The notes: generated by a model from the letters alone, not told the origin. DNA of 64,000 nucleotides from Pseudomonadota bacterium (GCA_023450615.1 JAEXGT010000034.1:1-64000), one strand, 5' to 3'; positions 42,825-51,400 are shown, counted from the stretch's first letter. Translations and numbers: made by a program.

Positions 42825-43607
42825 ATGCTGCGCGATCTCCTCGGCCTCGTGATCGACCTCGATCTCCTCGACCGGTACGGCTGGCGCTTCCTCGACGGTG
42901 TCGTCGTGACCGCGCAGCTGGTGGCGATTTCCTTCACCCTCGGCGGCGTTCTCGGGTTGCTGTTGGGACTCGCACGTCTGTCCAAGAACCGTGCCCTGCG
43001 CTGGTTCGCATCCGCCTATATCTATTTCTTCCGAGGCTCGCCGCTTCTGGCGCAGCTCTTCCTGCTCTATTACGGGCTCGGCTCGCTACGGCCCTTCTGG
43101 ACCGATCTCGGCCTCTGGTGGTTCTTCCGCGAGGCTTGGTACTGCGCTCTGCTTGCCTTCACGCTCAACACGGCGGCCTATCAGGCCGAGATCTTCCGCG
43201 GTGGCATCCAGGCGGTGCCGAGAGGGCAGCGCGAAGCCGCGGCGGCCTTGGGGATGCACGAGGCCGTCACCTTCTTCAAGGTCATCCTGCCCCAGGCCAT
43301 GATCGTCGCCCTGCGGCCGCTCGGAAACGAGCTCATCCTCATGGTCAAGGCCAGCGCCATCGCATCGCTTGTGACGATCTACGATCTCATGGGCGTAACG
43401 AAGCTCGCCTTTTCGCGCTCCTATAATTTCGAGCTCTATCTGTGGGCGGCGGTGCTCTACCTGCTGATCGTCGAAAGCATCCGGCGTCTATGGGCCTTGC
43501 TCGAACGGCGTCTCACCCGGCACATGCGGGCAGGGGATCCCGTCCAGCCTTCGCAGGCGGGCTGGCTGGGCCGCATGACGAAATCCGTTCTGAAGCCCAA
43601 CACTTGA
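42825..43607 (+). CDS. Amino-acid ABC transporter permease (HisM-like)
   Basis: A 260-aa inner-membrane protein with IYFFRGSPLLAQLFLLYYGL and the EAA loop REAAAALGMHEAVTFFKVILPQAMIVALRPLGNE. It starts four bases after the HisQ-like stop. No ATP-binding subunit follows; the next gene is an oxidoreductase. Confidence 0.92.
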   Translation: MLRDLLGLVIDLDLLDRYGWRFLDGVVVTAQLVAISFTLGGVLGLLLGLARLSKNRALRWFASAYIYFFRGSPLLAQLFLLYYGLGSLRPFWTDLGLWWFFREAWYCALLAFTLNTAAYQAEIFRGGIQAVPRGQREAAAALGMHEAVTFFKVILPQAMIVALRPLGNELILMVKASAIASLVTIYDLMGVTKLAFSRSYNFELYLWAAVLYLLIVESIRRLWALLERRLTRHMRAGDPVQPSQAGWLGRMTKSVLKPNT

Positions 43608-43624
43608 AGTGAGAAACACCCATC

Positions 43625-44863
43625 ATGCGTTATGACGTCATCGTGCTCGGTGCCGGGATCGTCGGTGTTTCCGCGGCACTTCATCTGCAGGCGCGCGGGC
43701 GCTCCGTCTGCCTCATCGACCGCCGCCAGCCGGGGGAGGAGACGAGCTACGGCAATGCGGGCCTGATCGAACGGGCGAGCGTCATCCCCTACGCGATGCC
43801 GCGCCAGATCCCGGCCCTCTTGCGCTACAGCCTGAACCGCTCGCCGGATGTGCGCTACCGCCTTGCCCATCTGCCGAAGATCGGCTCATGGCTCTTCCAG
43901 TACTGGCAGCATTCCTCGCCCGAGCGCTTGCTGGAGGCCACCAATGCGATGCTGCCGCTCATCGAGCGCTGCGTGATCGAGCACGATGCGCTGATCGATC
44001 GAGCCGGCATCACGCATCTTCTGCGCCGCAGCGGATGGATCGAAACCTTTCGCACGTTGGCAGGCAAGAAGAAGGCCCTGGCCGCCGCGAAGGATGTCGA
44101 GCGATACGGCCTGAATTACGACGTGCTTGATCCGGTGGAGCTGAAAGCGCGCGAGCCGCACCTCCTGGATGCCGCTATCGGGGCGATCCATTGGCGCGAT
44201 CCCACGACCGTATCGGACCCTGAGGCGCTCACGAAGGGCTACGCCGCGCTTTTCACGAAACAGGGTGGCCGCTTCGCTTCGGGCGATGCGCGCACGCTCT
44301 CGCAGAGCGGGCAGGATTGGGCCGTGACAACGGAGGAGGGGCCCGTCACGGCGGGGCAGGTCGTCGTCGCCCTCGGTCCTTGGTCCGATCAGATTTTCAA
44401 GCCGCTCGGCTACCGCATCCCGCTTGCCGTCAAGCGCGGCTACCACATGCATTATGGCGCCAAGGGCGAGGCCCGGCTGAACCAGCCGGTGCTCGATTTC
44501 GAGGGCGGATACGTGCTCGCGCCGATGGCGAAGGGCATCCGGCTCACCACGGGCGTGGAGCTTGCCGGGTTCGAGGCGCCGGAGACCTCCGCGCAGCTCG
44601 AACAGGCTGAGGCGCTCGCCCGCAGCCTGTTCCCGCTCGGTGAGCGCGTCGAGCCGAAACCGTGGCTCGGACGCAGGCCGTGCCTGCCCGACATGCGGCC
44701 GGTGATCGGCCAAGCGCCGCGCCACAAGGGGCTATGGTTCAACTTCGGCCACGCGCATCACGGCTTGACGCTGGGCCCCGTATCGGGCCGCCTGCTTGCC
44801 GAGATGATGACGGGCGAGACGCCGTTCTGCGATCCGTCGCATTATCGGGCGGATCGGTTTTGA
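43625..44863 (+). CDS. FAD-dependent amino-acid oxidoreductase (DadA-like)
   Basis: A 412-aa DAO-family protein with DVIVLGAGIVGVSAALHLQARG at the start, ETSYGNAGLIERASVIPYAMP typical of D-amino-acid dehydrogenases, and GLWFNFGHAHHGLTLGPVSGRLLAEMM at the end. It oxidises an amino acid to the 2-oxo acid with electrons passed to the respiratory chain or oxygen. It sits 17 bp after the permease gene, so it probably acts on the imported substrate. Confidence 0.9.
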   Translation: MRYDVIVLGAGIVGVSAALHLQARGRSVCLIDRRQPGEETSYGNAGLIERASVIPYAMPRQIPALLRYSLNRSPDVRYRLAHLPKIGSWLFQYWQHSSPERLLEATNAMLPLIERCVIEHDALIDRAGITHLLRRSGWIETFRTLAGKKKALAAAKDVERYGLNYDVLDPVELKAREPHLLDAAIGAIHWRDPTTVSDPEALTKGYAALFTKQGGRFASGDARTLSQSGQDWAVTTEEGPVTAGQVVVALGPWSDQIFKPLGYRIPLAVKRGYHMHYGAKGEARLNQPVLDFEGGYVLAPMAKGIRLTTGVELAGFEAPETSAQLEQAEALARSLFPLGERVEPKPWLGRRPCLPDMRPVIGQAPRHKGLWFNFGHAHHGLTLGPVSGRLLAEMMTGETPFCDPSHYRADRF

Positions 44864-44887
44864 CGAACCTCTTACAGGAAACACCGC

Positions 44888-44999
44888 CCTCATCCTGAGG
44901 AGCCGCTGCAAGCGGCGTCTCGAAGGAGGCTCCAGTGATCTCTGGAGACGCCTCGCCCTTCGAGACGCGAGCAAGCTCGCTCCTCAGGGTGAGGCTCTT
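44888..44999. repeat. Long imperfect hairpin repeat, copy B
   Basis: A second copy of the element at 41974. The outer arms TCATCCTGAGGAGC and GCTCCTCAGGGTGA and inner arms GCGTCTCGAAGG and CCTTCGAGACGC pair almost perfectly. It follows the DadA-like gene and probably also acts as a transcript end. Confidence 0.88.
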
Positions 45000-45011
45000 G
45001 GTGTTCTCTCT

Positions 45012-45131
45012 AGAGCATCGAACGCAAAAGTGGGCACCGGTTTTGCGTGAAAAGATGCGCCCAAACAAAAGCAGAGCATCGAACGCAAAAGTGGGCACCG
45101 GTTTTGCGTGAAAAGATGCGCCAAACCAAAA
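45012..45131. repeat. Tandem duplication of a 61-bp palindromic repeat
   Basis: Two copies begin AGAGCATCG at 45012 and 45073, period 61 bp, nearly identical. Each contains ACGCAAAA and TTTTGCGT arms around a GC-rich loop, with outer GCATC and GATGC. I recall similar single-copy repeats in rhizobial intergenic DNA; the tandem arrangement is less usual. Confidence 0.85.
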
Positions 45132-45174
45132 GCCTTAAAGCAGGGGAGGTGAGGTCGATTTCACGTCCGATGCT

Positions 45175-46233
45175 TTAAGCCGCCGTCGGAGTTGCGGCAG
45201 CCGCGCGCAGCAGCATGCCGAAGAGATCCCGCGGCTCGTCCGGGTCGGCGAGGAGGTCGAGTTCCTCGTAGAGGCCGGTTTCCTCGATCTGCTTCTTCAC
45301 ATAACGCAGGGCTGAGAAGTCCTCGATGGCGAAGCCTACGGAGTCGAACAGGGTGATCTGCCGCTCATTCGTGCGCCCTTGCTCCTGGCCCGCAATCACG
45401 CGCCACAATTCCTTGACCGGATAATCCGGCGCGAGCTGCTGGATCTCGCCCTCGATGCGCGTCTGCGGCGGGTACTCCACGAAGATGTCGGAACGTTTCA
45501 GGATGTCCGCGTGAAGCTCCGTCTTGCCGGGGCAGTCGCCGCCCACCGCGTTGATGTGCAGTCCTGAGCCGACCATGTTGTCGGTGAGGATCGTGGCGTT
45601 CTGCTTGTCGGCGGTGACGGTGGTGACGATCTCCGCGCCCTCCATCGCTTCCTCGATGGAGCCGCAGACGGTGATGTCGAAACCGTAGCCTGCAAGGTTG
45701 CGCACGCATTTCGTGCTCGCCGAACGGTCGATGTCGTAGAGCCGAAGGTTGTCTACGCCGAGCAGGGCCTTGAAGGCGACGGCCTGGAATTCCGCCTGCG
45801 CGCCGTTGCCGATGATCGCCATGGTGCGCGCATTCTTGGGCGCAAGGTATTTGGCCGCGACGGCGGAGGTCGCGGCGGTGCGCAGGGCGGTCAGAATGGT
45901 CATCTCGGTGAGAAGAACCGGATAGCCCGTTCCCACATCCGCCAGCACGCCGAAGGCGGTGACCGTCTGGCGGCCCTCGCGGGTGTTCTTCGGATGGCCG
46001 TTCACATATTTGAAGCCGTAGACCTCGCCGTCGCTGGTCGGCATCAGCTCGATCACGCCTTCGCGGCTGTGGGATGCGACGCGCGGCGTCTTGTCGAAGG
46101 ATTCCCAACGGCGGAAATCGGATTCGATGGCTTCCGACAACTCCACGAGGAAGCGCTCCACGCCGATAGCGAGGACGAGCTTCATCATGTGATCGACGCT
46201 GACGAAGGGGACGATGTTGAGTTTCGGGATCAT
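45175..46233 (-). CDS. ocd: Ornithine cyclodeaminase
   Basis: A 352-aa mu-crystallin-family enzyme. It converts L-ornithine to L-proline and ammonia with bound NAD. Signatures are GVIELMPTSDGEVYGFKYVNGHP, LTEMTILTALRTAATSAVAAKYLAP, the Rossmann motif IIGNGAQAEFQ and INAVGGDCPGKTEL. Its start overlaps the arginase stop (ATGA), giving an arginine to ornithine to proline pathway. Confidence 0.93.
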   Translation of the reverse strand: MIPKLNIVPFVSVDHMMKLVLAIGVERFLVELSEAIESDFRRWESFDKTPRVASHSREGVIELMPTSDGEVYGFKYVNGHPKNTREGRQTVTAFGVLADVGTGYPVLLTEMTILTALRTAATSAVAAKYLAPKNARTMAIIGNGAQAEFQAVAFKALLGVDNLRLYDIDRSASTKCVRNLAGYGFDITVCGSIEEAMEGAEIVTTVTADKQNATILTDNMVGSGLHINAVGGDCPGKTELHADILKRSDIFVEYPPQTRIEGEIQQLAPDYPVKELWRVIAGQEQGRTNERQITLFDSVGFAIEDFSALRYVKKQIEETGLYEELDLLADPDEPRDLFGMLLRAAAATPTAA

Positions 46234-47186
46234 GACTCGTTCGCTTGAGGCGTATGGCGGTAACTTTGCGTAGGACGGTCGAGCACGCGGCGGCCCATGA
46301 GGCTCGAAGCGAGATCGACCATGAGCAGGGCCGTGCGTCCGCGCTCGTCCAGGAAGGGGTTCAGCTCGACAAGGTCGAGGCTTCGCACGAGGCCGCTGTC
46401 GTGCAGCATCTCCATAATGAGATGCGCCTCGCGGAACGTCGCGCCGCCGGGAACCGTGGTTCCGACGCCCGGCGCGATGCCGGGATCGAGAAAGTCCACG
46501 TCGAGACTCACGTGCAGGATGCCGTCGGCCTGCGCGACGCGCTTCAGGAAGGCATCGAGAAGGGGGGCCACGCCGTTCTCGTCGATGGCGCGCATGTCGT
46601 GGATCGTCACGCCCGTGGTCGCGAGCGCCGCGCGCTCGGCGGGATCGACGCTGCGGATGCCCATCATGCAGACATTCTCAGGCTTGACCGGCGTATGAAG
46701 CTTCGGGAAGTAGCCGTCGAAGCCCTTCCGCCCCGTCGCATAGGCCATGGGAACGCCGTGCAGGTTGCCGCTCGTCGTCGTCTCCAGGGTGTGGAAGTCC
46801 GGATGGGAATCGAGCCACAACACGAAGAACTCGCGGCCCTCCTCGGCGGCCCGGCGGGCAAGGCCCGTCATGGACCCGGCGGAGAGACTGTGGTCGCCGC
46901 CAAGGAAGATCGGCATGCCTTCGCCGCTGGCCTTGTAGGCCGCTTCGGCGATCGCCTCCGTCCAAGCCACGGTTTCGGGCAGGGCTTTGATCGCGTCGTT
47001 TTCGTGATGCAGGTCGCGCAGCGGCCTGGGCGCAAGATTGCCCCGGTCCGAGACCGCGTATCCCAGATTCTGCAGCTCGGTCACCAATCCAGCGGTGCGA
47101 AAGGCGCTTGGGCCCATATCGCAGCCAAGCCGGCCGGCGCCTTCCTGAACGGGTACGCCAAAAAGAATGCAGGGCTTTTGCATCAC
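46230..47186 (-). CDS. rocF: Arginase
   Basis: A 318-aa ureohydrolase cleaving L-arginine to ornithine and urea at a binuclear Mn site. Ligands are visible in GGDHS, DSHPD within LDSHPDFHT (the usual DAHAD with variants), and DVDFLDP. SGNLHGVPM also fits true arginase. The ATG at 47186 or the next one, three bases on, follows GGAGAG. It is the first gene of the rocF-ocd operon and divergent from an Lrp/AsnC gene. Confidence 0.93.
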   Translation of the reverse strand: MMQKPCILFGVPVQEGAGRLGCDMGPSAFRTAGLVTELQNLGYAVSDRGNLAPRPLRDLHHENDAIKALPETVAWTEAIAEAAYKASGEGMPIFLGGDHSLSAGSMTGLARRAAEEGREFFVLWLDSHPDFHTLETTTSGNLHGVPMAYATGRKGFDGYFPKLHTPVKPENVCMMGIRSVDPAERAALATTGVTIHDMRAIDENGVAPLLDAFLKRVAQADGILHVSLDVDFLDPGIAPGVGTTVPGGATFREAHLIMEMLHDSGLVRSLDLVELNPFLDERGRTALLMVDLASSLMGRRVLDRPTQSYRHTPQANES

Positions 47187-47300
47187 TCGATCTCTCCAAG
47201 GATAGTTGTCAAGCTAAGGGAGGGGATTGGCGATATGAACAGGCTAGTTTGACAAATAGGAAAAGTTATTTGACCATTTTGCTAAGCAGTAACTTCCAAA
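47187..47300. promoter_or_regulatory. Arginase/Lrp divergent promoter region
   Basis: An AT-rich gap with a direct repeat TTTGAC at 47248-47253 and 47269-47274, spaced exactly 21 bp (two helical turns), and an inverted pair AAGTTA (47263-47268) and TAACTT (47290-47295). Such arrays suit Lrp/AsnC binding; the exact sites are unproven. Confidence 0.45.
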
Positions 47301-47747
47301 ATGGCAGATATGGACGATCTCGATAATCGCCTCATCACCCTCCTGCGTCATAACGGGCGGCGCAGCGTTTCGGATCTGGCCCTCGAGCTGGACGTGTCCC
47401 GCGCGACCGTTCGCTCGCGCATGGAGCGGCTGGAGCGCTCGGGGGATATCGTCGGCTATACGGTGATCTTGCGGGCGGATGCCGTGTCCCTGCCGGTGCG
47501 GGGCATCATGCTGATCGAGGTGGAGGGGCGTGCCGCCGATCGGGTGGTGGATGTGCTGGGCGGGTTTCCGGAGGTCAGCGACATTCACACCACGAACGGC
47601 AAATGGGACCTCATCGTGGAATTAGGTGCGGCCAATCTGTCCGATTTCGATGGGATCCTGAGGCGCATTCGCCTGATCCCGGGCGTCATCGCCTCCGAGA
47701 CCAATCTGCTTCTGGCGACGCCGCGCAGCACCCGCGCCCGGTTGTGA
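47301..47747 (+). CDS. Lrp/AsnC-family transcriptional regulator
   Basis: A 148-aa protein with an N-terminal helix-turn-helix (DDLDNRLITLLRHNGRRSVSDLALELDVSRATVRSRMERLERSGDI) and a C-terminal RAM ligand domain (GIMLIEVEG, IHTTNGKWDLIVEL, ETNLLLATPR). It likely activates arginase/ocd in response to arginine or ornithine, as PutR/ArcR-like members do. Confidence 0.93.
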   Translation: MADMDDLDNRLITLLRHNGRRSVSDLALELDVSRATVRSRMERLERSGDIVGYTVILRADAVSLPVRGIMLIEVEGRAADRVVDVLGGFPEVSDIHTTNGKWDLIVELGAANLSDFDGILRRIRLIPGVIASETNLLLATPRSTRARL

Positions 47748-47770
47748 CGAGACGGCGCCGTTCATGTCTA

Positions 47771-47801
47771 CCCCGGTGTGAACGGATCTTCACACCTGGG
47801 G
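47771..47801. terminator. Hairpin between convergent genes
   Basis: CCCCGGTGTGAA (47771-47782) pairs with TTCACACCTGGGG (47789-47801), leaving one bulged base and a six-base loop. It lies between the Lrp gene and the 145-aa gene; there is no T tract. Confidence 0.6.
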
Positions 47802-47812
47802 CTTGAGGCAGG

Positions 47813-48250
47813 TCAGCTCTTGTCCCGTGCGGTGAGCGACTGGAGATCCGACTGGGGCGTGAGATGCTCGATGGATACCCAATCCGTGCAGGCCCGCAGG
47901 ATGGGGGCGAGATAGGCACGGCTGCCCTCGATCTCGACGACCCGGCAGGGATAGGCCCGCCGGTCTCCTGGGGGACGGTACACCACTGTGCTGCCGGGCT
48001 TGATCTCATCCTTGGACAAGGCATGGGACCCATCCGACTCAAAGCGGTCGTTGTGGCCGTTGTCCTGCACTACGCCGGCCTTCTGGCGGGCCCGGTAACG
48101 ATCCAGGGCTTCGATGGCGATGCGGGCGCGGTCGCGATAGCGGTCCGAGACAACTCTCATCAGAGTTCCCTTTTCACGTCCCGGATACCAGGAGACACCC
48201 CCGATTTTCGCGAGCTCCTCAGCAACGATTTCGATTTCTTCTTCGGTCAT
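47813..48250 (-). CDS. Hypothetical protein, 145 aa
   Basis: An acidic N-terminal helix (TEEEIEIVAEELAKIGG) is followed by a charged helical stretch with RYRDRARIAIEALDRYRARQ. The C-terminal half reads IKPGSTVVYRPPGDRRAYPCRVVEIEGSRAYLAPI, resembling a small KOW/SH3-like barrel. No signal peptide. GAGGGAA lies upstream of the ATG. I recognise no named family. Confidence 0.7.
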   Translation of the reverse strand: MTEEEIEIVAEELAKIGGVSWYPGREKGTLMRVVSDRYRDRARIAIEALDRYRARQKAGVVQDNGHNDRFESDGSHALSKDEIKPGSTVVYRPPGDRRAYPCRVVEIEGSRAYLAPILRACTDWVSIEHLTPQSDLQSLTARDKS

Positions 48251-48409
48251 TGGCTCATTCCCTCAAGGAGGTAGACACTTAAGCCCGGACTGAACGGCGG
48301 AGTGCCGTGATCCGATGCATTTGGTTATGGGCCCCGAAGAGTCGCCTCCTTATGATGGAGGCCTGTGACTCAGTCTTTTAGGTATTTCTGTATCGTCTGA
48401 ATGGGTCGG
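48251..48409. other. Intergenic region with a hairpin
   Basis: GCCTCC (48344-48349) pairs with GGAGGC (48357-48362), and outer GAGTC and GACTC (48339 and 48367) extend the stem with a bulge. CTTTT follows on the plus strand. It may terminate or regulate transcription between the two minus-strand hypothetical genes. Confidence 0.45.
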
Positions 48410-48691
48410 CTATCTGTGTGGAAGGACACGCTCCTGCAAAATGGCCAGCTGCTGGATATACGGCATGCGCCGCTCCTGATGCTGGGCCCTCAGCTTCTCG
48501 AGAACCCTGATCTTCAGATTGAAATCAGGTGAACTTTTACTCACCTTATCCTTTGCTTGCTCGTATTCAAAGTCGATATCGGCAAGAGTCGAGAGCAGAG
48601 ATTGCAGTAACGGCTTTAGAGAGGAGGAATACATTCCAGGAGAATAGTATTGATTTTGGGATTTATTGTTACGAAACTTCGTTTCGTTCAT
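48410..48691 (-). CDS. Hypothetical 93-aa protein, paralogue of the gene at 6407
   Basis: A soluble helical protein of exactly the same length as its paralogue. LLSTLADID at 32-40 and HQERR at 71-75 align without gaps, offset by one, and the pattern YE-D-SS-LK-R between them is also shared. Its N terminus is Asn-rich and more AT-rich than neighbouring genes. GAGG lies before the ATG. No family is recognised. Confidence 0.72.
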   Translation of the reverse strand: MNETKFRNNKSQNQYYSPGMYSSSLKPLLQSLLSTLADIDFEYEQAKDKVSKSSPDFNLKIRVLEKLRAQHQERRMPYIQQLAILQERVLPHR

Positions 48692-48857
48692 CCTAGCCTC
48701 GTATTAACTTGGCGTTAAACTATCCCAAAGGTACTGACGCAGGGTTACTCCGTCTGTTGGCTATCCGACAGAGGCGCAAAAAAGATTCTTGCATTCGTCT
48801 GCCCGGCGGCGCGTATCTCCCGTCATGCGTCCGCCTCCGGCGATACGCGCAAGGCGA

Positions 48858-49601
48858 TCAACTCCTGTGGTCGCCTGCGTCATAGGTGAGGGGAAGAAGA
48901 CGCTCGAAGCTCTTGCGGACATTTCGGTAACATTCGCACGACATCTCTTCGAGACCGGCGCGATCCGTAATCGTGATGACGCCCCGGCCTTGCTGGATCA
49001 GGCCCGCGATCTGGAGAGCGCGCGTCACGCTGCTGACGGTCGAGCGCTGCACGCCCAACACTTCGGCCAATGTTTCATGGGTCAGCGGCAGCGCATCGTG
49101 GCCGACCCGGTCGCGCGTGTTCAGGATCCAGCGGCAGCAACGGGCTTCCACACTGTGTACGGCGTTGCAGGCGACGGATTGCAAGACCTGCTGTAGAAGC
49201 GCTTCGGTAAACCTCTGGACCAGATTCCGTATCTTCAGATGGCTTTGGCTGGCTTCGATCAGCTTCTCGATAGCGATGCGCGATGCGGTGCCGGAAAGCT
49301 GCGTCACGTACCGCCCGAACGATTGACGCGTGACGAGAGTGCTGACGAGGCCGAACATCGCTTCCCGACCGAATACGGCCATTTCCACCGAGCTGCCGTC
49401 TTTCAGAATGGTCGCCAGGGAAACGATGGCATCGTGCGGAAAGTAGACGTGCCGAACGGTCTCGCCGACTTCGTAAACGACCTTGCCCTTCGGCAATTCC
49501 ACGGTTTCGAGGTGCGGTTCGAGAACGTCGAAGTCCTCAGGCCCCAAAGAAGCAAGGAGCCGGTTTCTTCGATGGATGATCGTCTTAGAACCATGCTGCA
49601 T
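48858..49601 (-). CDS. Crp/Fnr-family transcriptional regulator
   Basis: About 247 aa. The cyclic-nucleotide-binding-like domain has LELPKGKVVYEVGETVRHVYFPHDA-type strands (residues about 30-60) and the DNA-binding helix-turn-helix reads LTHETLAEVLGVQRSTVSSVTRALQIAGLI. The N terminus lacks the FNR cysteine cluster, so it does not look like an oxygen-sensing Fnr. The ATG at 49601 or a GTG at 49637 may start it. Related genes are common in rhizobia but mostly uncharacterised. Confidence 0.88.
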   Translation of the reverse strand: MQHGSKTIIHRRNRLLASLGPEDFDVLEPHLETVELPKGKVVYEVGETVRHVYFPHDAIVSLATILKDGSSVEMAVFGREAMFGLVSTLVTRQSFGRYVTQLSGTASRIAIEKLIEASQSHLKIRNLVQRFTEALLQQVLQSVACNAVHSVEARCCRWILNTRDRVGHDALPLTHETLAEVLGVQRSTVSSVTRALQIAGLIQQGRGVITITDRAGLEEMSCECYRNVRKSFERLLPLTYDAGDHRS

Positions 49602-49925
49602 GGCAAGGTATACCGATCTTCGCAGATGCCCGATCACGAGTTGAGCCGAGCTTGGCTATAGAATGCTCGCGCAACTTAAGGTGGTCAATTGATCCAGCCA
49701 AAATTGTTAACAATCTTCTCAGACGAACATGAATGAGAACGGTTTCAAGCCGAAAGAGTTTGGCTGCGCCGTTGCTAAAGTTACGGTTTAAAGGAGGTAT
49801 ATCTTCCTCCACCTAAAGCTTGATATGCAGGGAAGAGGGCCGGCTTCTGATTTGCCTCGGTTTACGTTGGAGAATGGATGGCGCAGCATATGCGCAGCGA
49901 ATCCATAGGCAGCGGGGCTTGAGAC
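49602..49925. promoter_or_regulatory. Promoter region of the Crp/Fnr gene with palindromes
   Basis: Reading the minus strand, TTGACC (49688-49683), a 17-bp spacer and CATTCT (49665-49660) form a candidate promoter. A 12-bp perfect palindrome ATTGTTAACAAT lies just upstream at 49703-49714, and TCAATTGA overlaps the -35. A further GGAGG-N8-CCTCC dyad sits at 49794-49811. Autoregulation through one of these is plausible. Confidence 0.4.
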
Positions 49926-51335
49926 GTGAGCGCAGGAACATCTTCTCCATCGAGTGCCGGCTTGGCGGATTGGTCGGCGGGAGAACTGCTTGAGGCTTAC
50001 GCGCGAAAAATCGTCTCTCCGGTCGAGGTCGCCGAAGCAGTCATCGCCCGCATCGAGGCCTATGAGCCAAGCCTTCAGGCGCTTTATGCCTACGATCCCG
50101 AAGCGGCCTTGAAAGCCGCCGGAGAATCCGAACAGCGCTGGGTGAGGGGAGATGCCAGGCCCCTCGACGGCATTCCTGCGACCATCAAGGAAAACATCGC
50201 CACCAAAGGCACGCCGGTGCCGCTCGGCACTGCCGCCCGCGCCCTGACGCCTGCGGAAGAGGATGCTCCTTCCGCCGCACGGCTGCGGGAGGATGGCGTC
50301 GTTATTCTCGCCAAGACCACGATGCCGGATTACGGCATGCTGTCCTCCGGCCTTTCGAGCTTTCATCCGCTTGCACGCAACCCGTGGGATCTGTCGAAGA
50401 ACCCCGGCGGCAGTTCGGCCGGGGCGGGAGCCGCGGCTGCGGCGGGCTATGGGCCGTTCCACATCGGCACCGATATCGGCGGCTCCATTCGCCTGCCTGC
50501 GGCCTGGTGCGGCGTGTTCGGCCTGAAGCCGAGTTTCGGGCGCATCCCCATCGACCCGACCTATTATGGGCGCGTGGCGGGGCCGATGACCCGCAGCGTG
50601 CGCGACGCCGCGCTGATGATGACGAGCCTGACGCGGCCCGATCCGCGCGATCCAATGAGCCTGCCTTACCAGGGGCTTCCCTGGCTCGATCTCGGCATCG
50701 CGCTCAAGGGCCTGAAGATCGGCCTCATGATGGAGGCGGGCGTCGGACTGCCGCTCGATCCGGAGATCCGCGAGGCCGTGACGGAGGCGGCGAGGGCCTT
50801 TTCCGATGCGGGCGCCATCGTCGAGGAGGTGAAGCCCTTCATCACCCGCGAGATGCTCGACGGTCTCGACGATTTCTGGCGCCAGCGCGCCTGGATGGAT
50901 ATCGGCGCCTTGAGCGACGAGGAGCGCGCCCGCGTGCTGCCCTACATCCTGAAATGGGCGGAGGGCGGCCGGGCGCTGACCGGCGCTCAGGTCTATTCCG
51001 GCATGAACCAGATGATGGTGATGCGCCATGCAGCGGTGGCGGCCACCCAACGCTTCGATTTCGTTCTCTCTCCGGTCGCACCGAACGTGGCTTATGAGGC
51101 GGAGCTCGCTTCCCCGATCCATGATCCCGAGGAACCCTTCGAGCATATCGGCTACACGGTCGCCTTCAACATGTCCGACCAGCCTGCGGCCTCGGTCAAT
51201 GCGGGCTTCACCAAGGCGGGATTGCCCATCGGCCTGCAGATCATCGGCCGCCGTTTCGACGATGTGGGCGTGCTCAGGCTCTCAAAAGCCTGGGAGGACA
51301 TGTGCCCCGACAAACGGCCTTGGCCGAAGCTCTAG
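49926..51335 (+). CDS. Amidase (amidase-signature family)
   Basis: A 469-aa protein with the Ser-cisSer-Lys triad: Lys88 in IPATIKENI, Ser163 in NPGGSSAGAGAA and Ser187 in GTDIGGSIRLPA. It hydrolyses an amide; GatA is less likely because no gatB or gatC is adjacent and the N terminus differs. The GTG at 49926 fits the first conserved residues. It stands alone, followed by a dispersed palindrome. Confidence 0.9.
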   Translation: MSAGTSSPSSAGLADWSAGELLEAYARKIVSPVEVAEAVIARIEAYEPSLQALYAYDPEAALKAAGESEQRWVRGDARPLDGIPATIKENIATKGTPVPLGTAARALTPAEEDAPSAARLREDGVVILAKTTMPDYGMLSSGLSSFHPLARNPWDLSKNPGGSSAGAGAAAAAGYGPFHIGTDIGGSIRLPAAWCGVFGLKPSFGRIPIDPTYYGRVAGPMTRSVRDAALMMTSLTRPDPRDPMSLPYQGLPWLDLGIALKGLKIGLMMEAGVGLPLDPEIREAVTEAARAFSDAGAIVEEVKPFITREMLDGLDDFWRQRAWMDIGALSDEERARVLPYILKWAEGGRALTGAQVYSGMNQMMVMRHAAVAATQRFDFVLSPVAPNVAYEAELASPIHDPEEPFEHIGYTVAFNMSDQPAASVNAGFTKAGLPIGLQIIGRRFDDVGVLRLSKAWEDMCPDKRPWPKL

Positions 51336-51354
51336 AGAGGCTGAAACAGCACCC

Positions 51355-51400
51355 CGTCATCCCCGGACTTGTTCCGGGGATCTACGCCTTCATGCGCTGC
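51355..51400. repeat. Dispersed palindromic repeat
   Basis: CGTCATCCCCGGA (to 51367) pairs with TCCGGGGAT (51373-51381) and runs into TCTACGCC. I recall this CGTCATCC...GGATCTACG type from intergenic DNA of Bradyrhizobium and Methylobacterium relatives. It lies between the amidase and trhO genes. Confidence 0.65.

Noticed and set aside
44888..45131. CRISPR array in the repeat-rich gap
   Set aside because: There are only two tandem units, with no unique spacers between equal repeats and no cas genes; these are palindromic intergenic repeats.
49788..51146. A 452-codon frame antisense to the amidase
   Set aside because: No domain pattern; the amidase on the plus strand has its complete catalytic triad.
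49926..51335. GatA subunit of the tRNA amidotransferase
   Set aside because: The amidase signature is shared, but gatC and gatB are absent nearby and the N-terminal sequence is not GatA-like.
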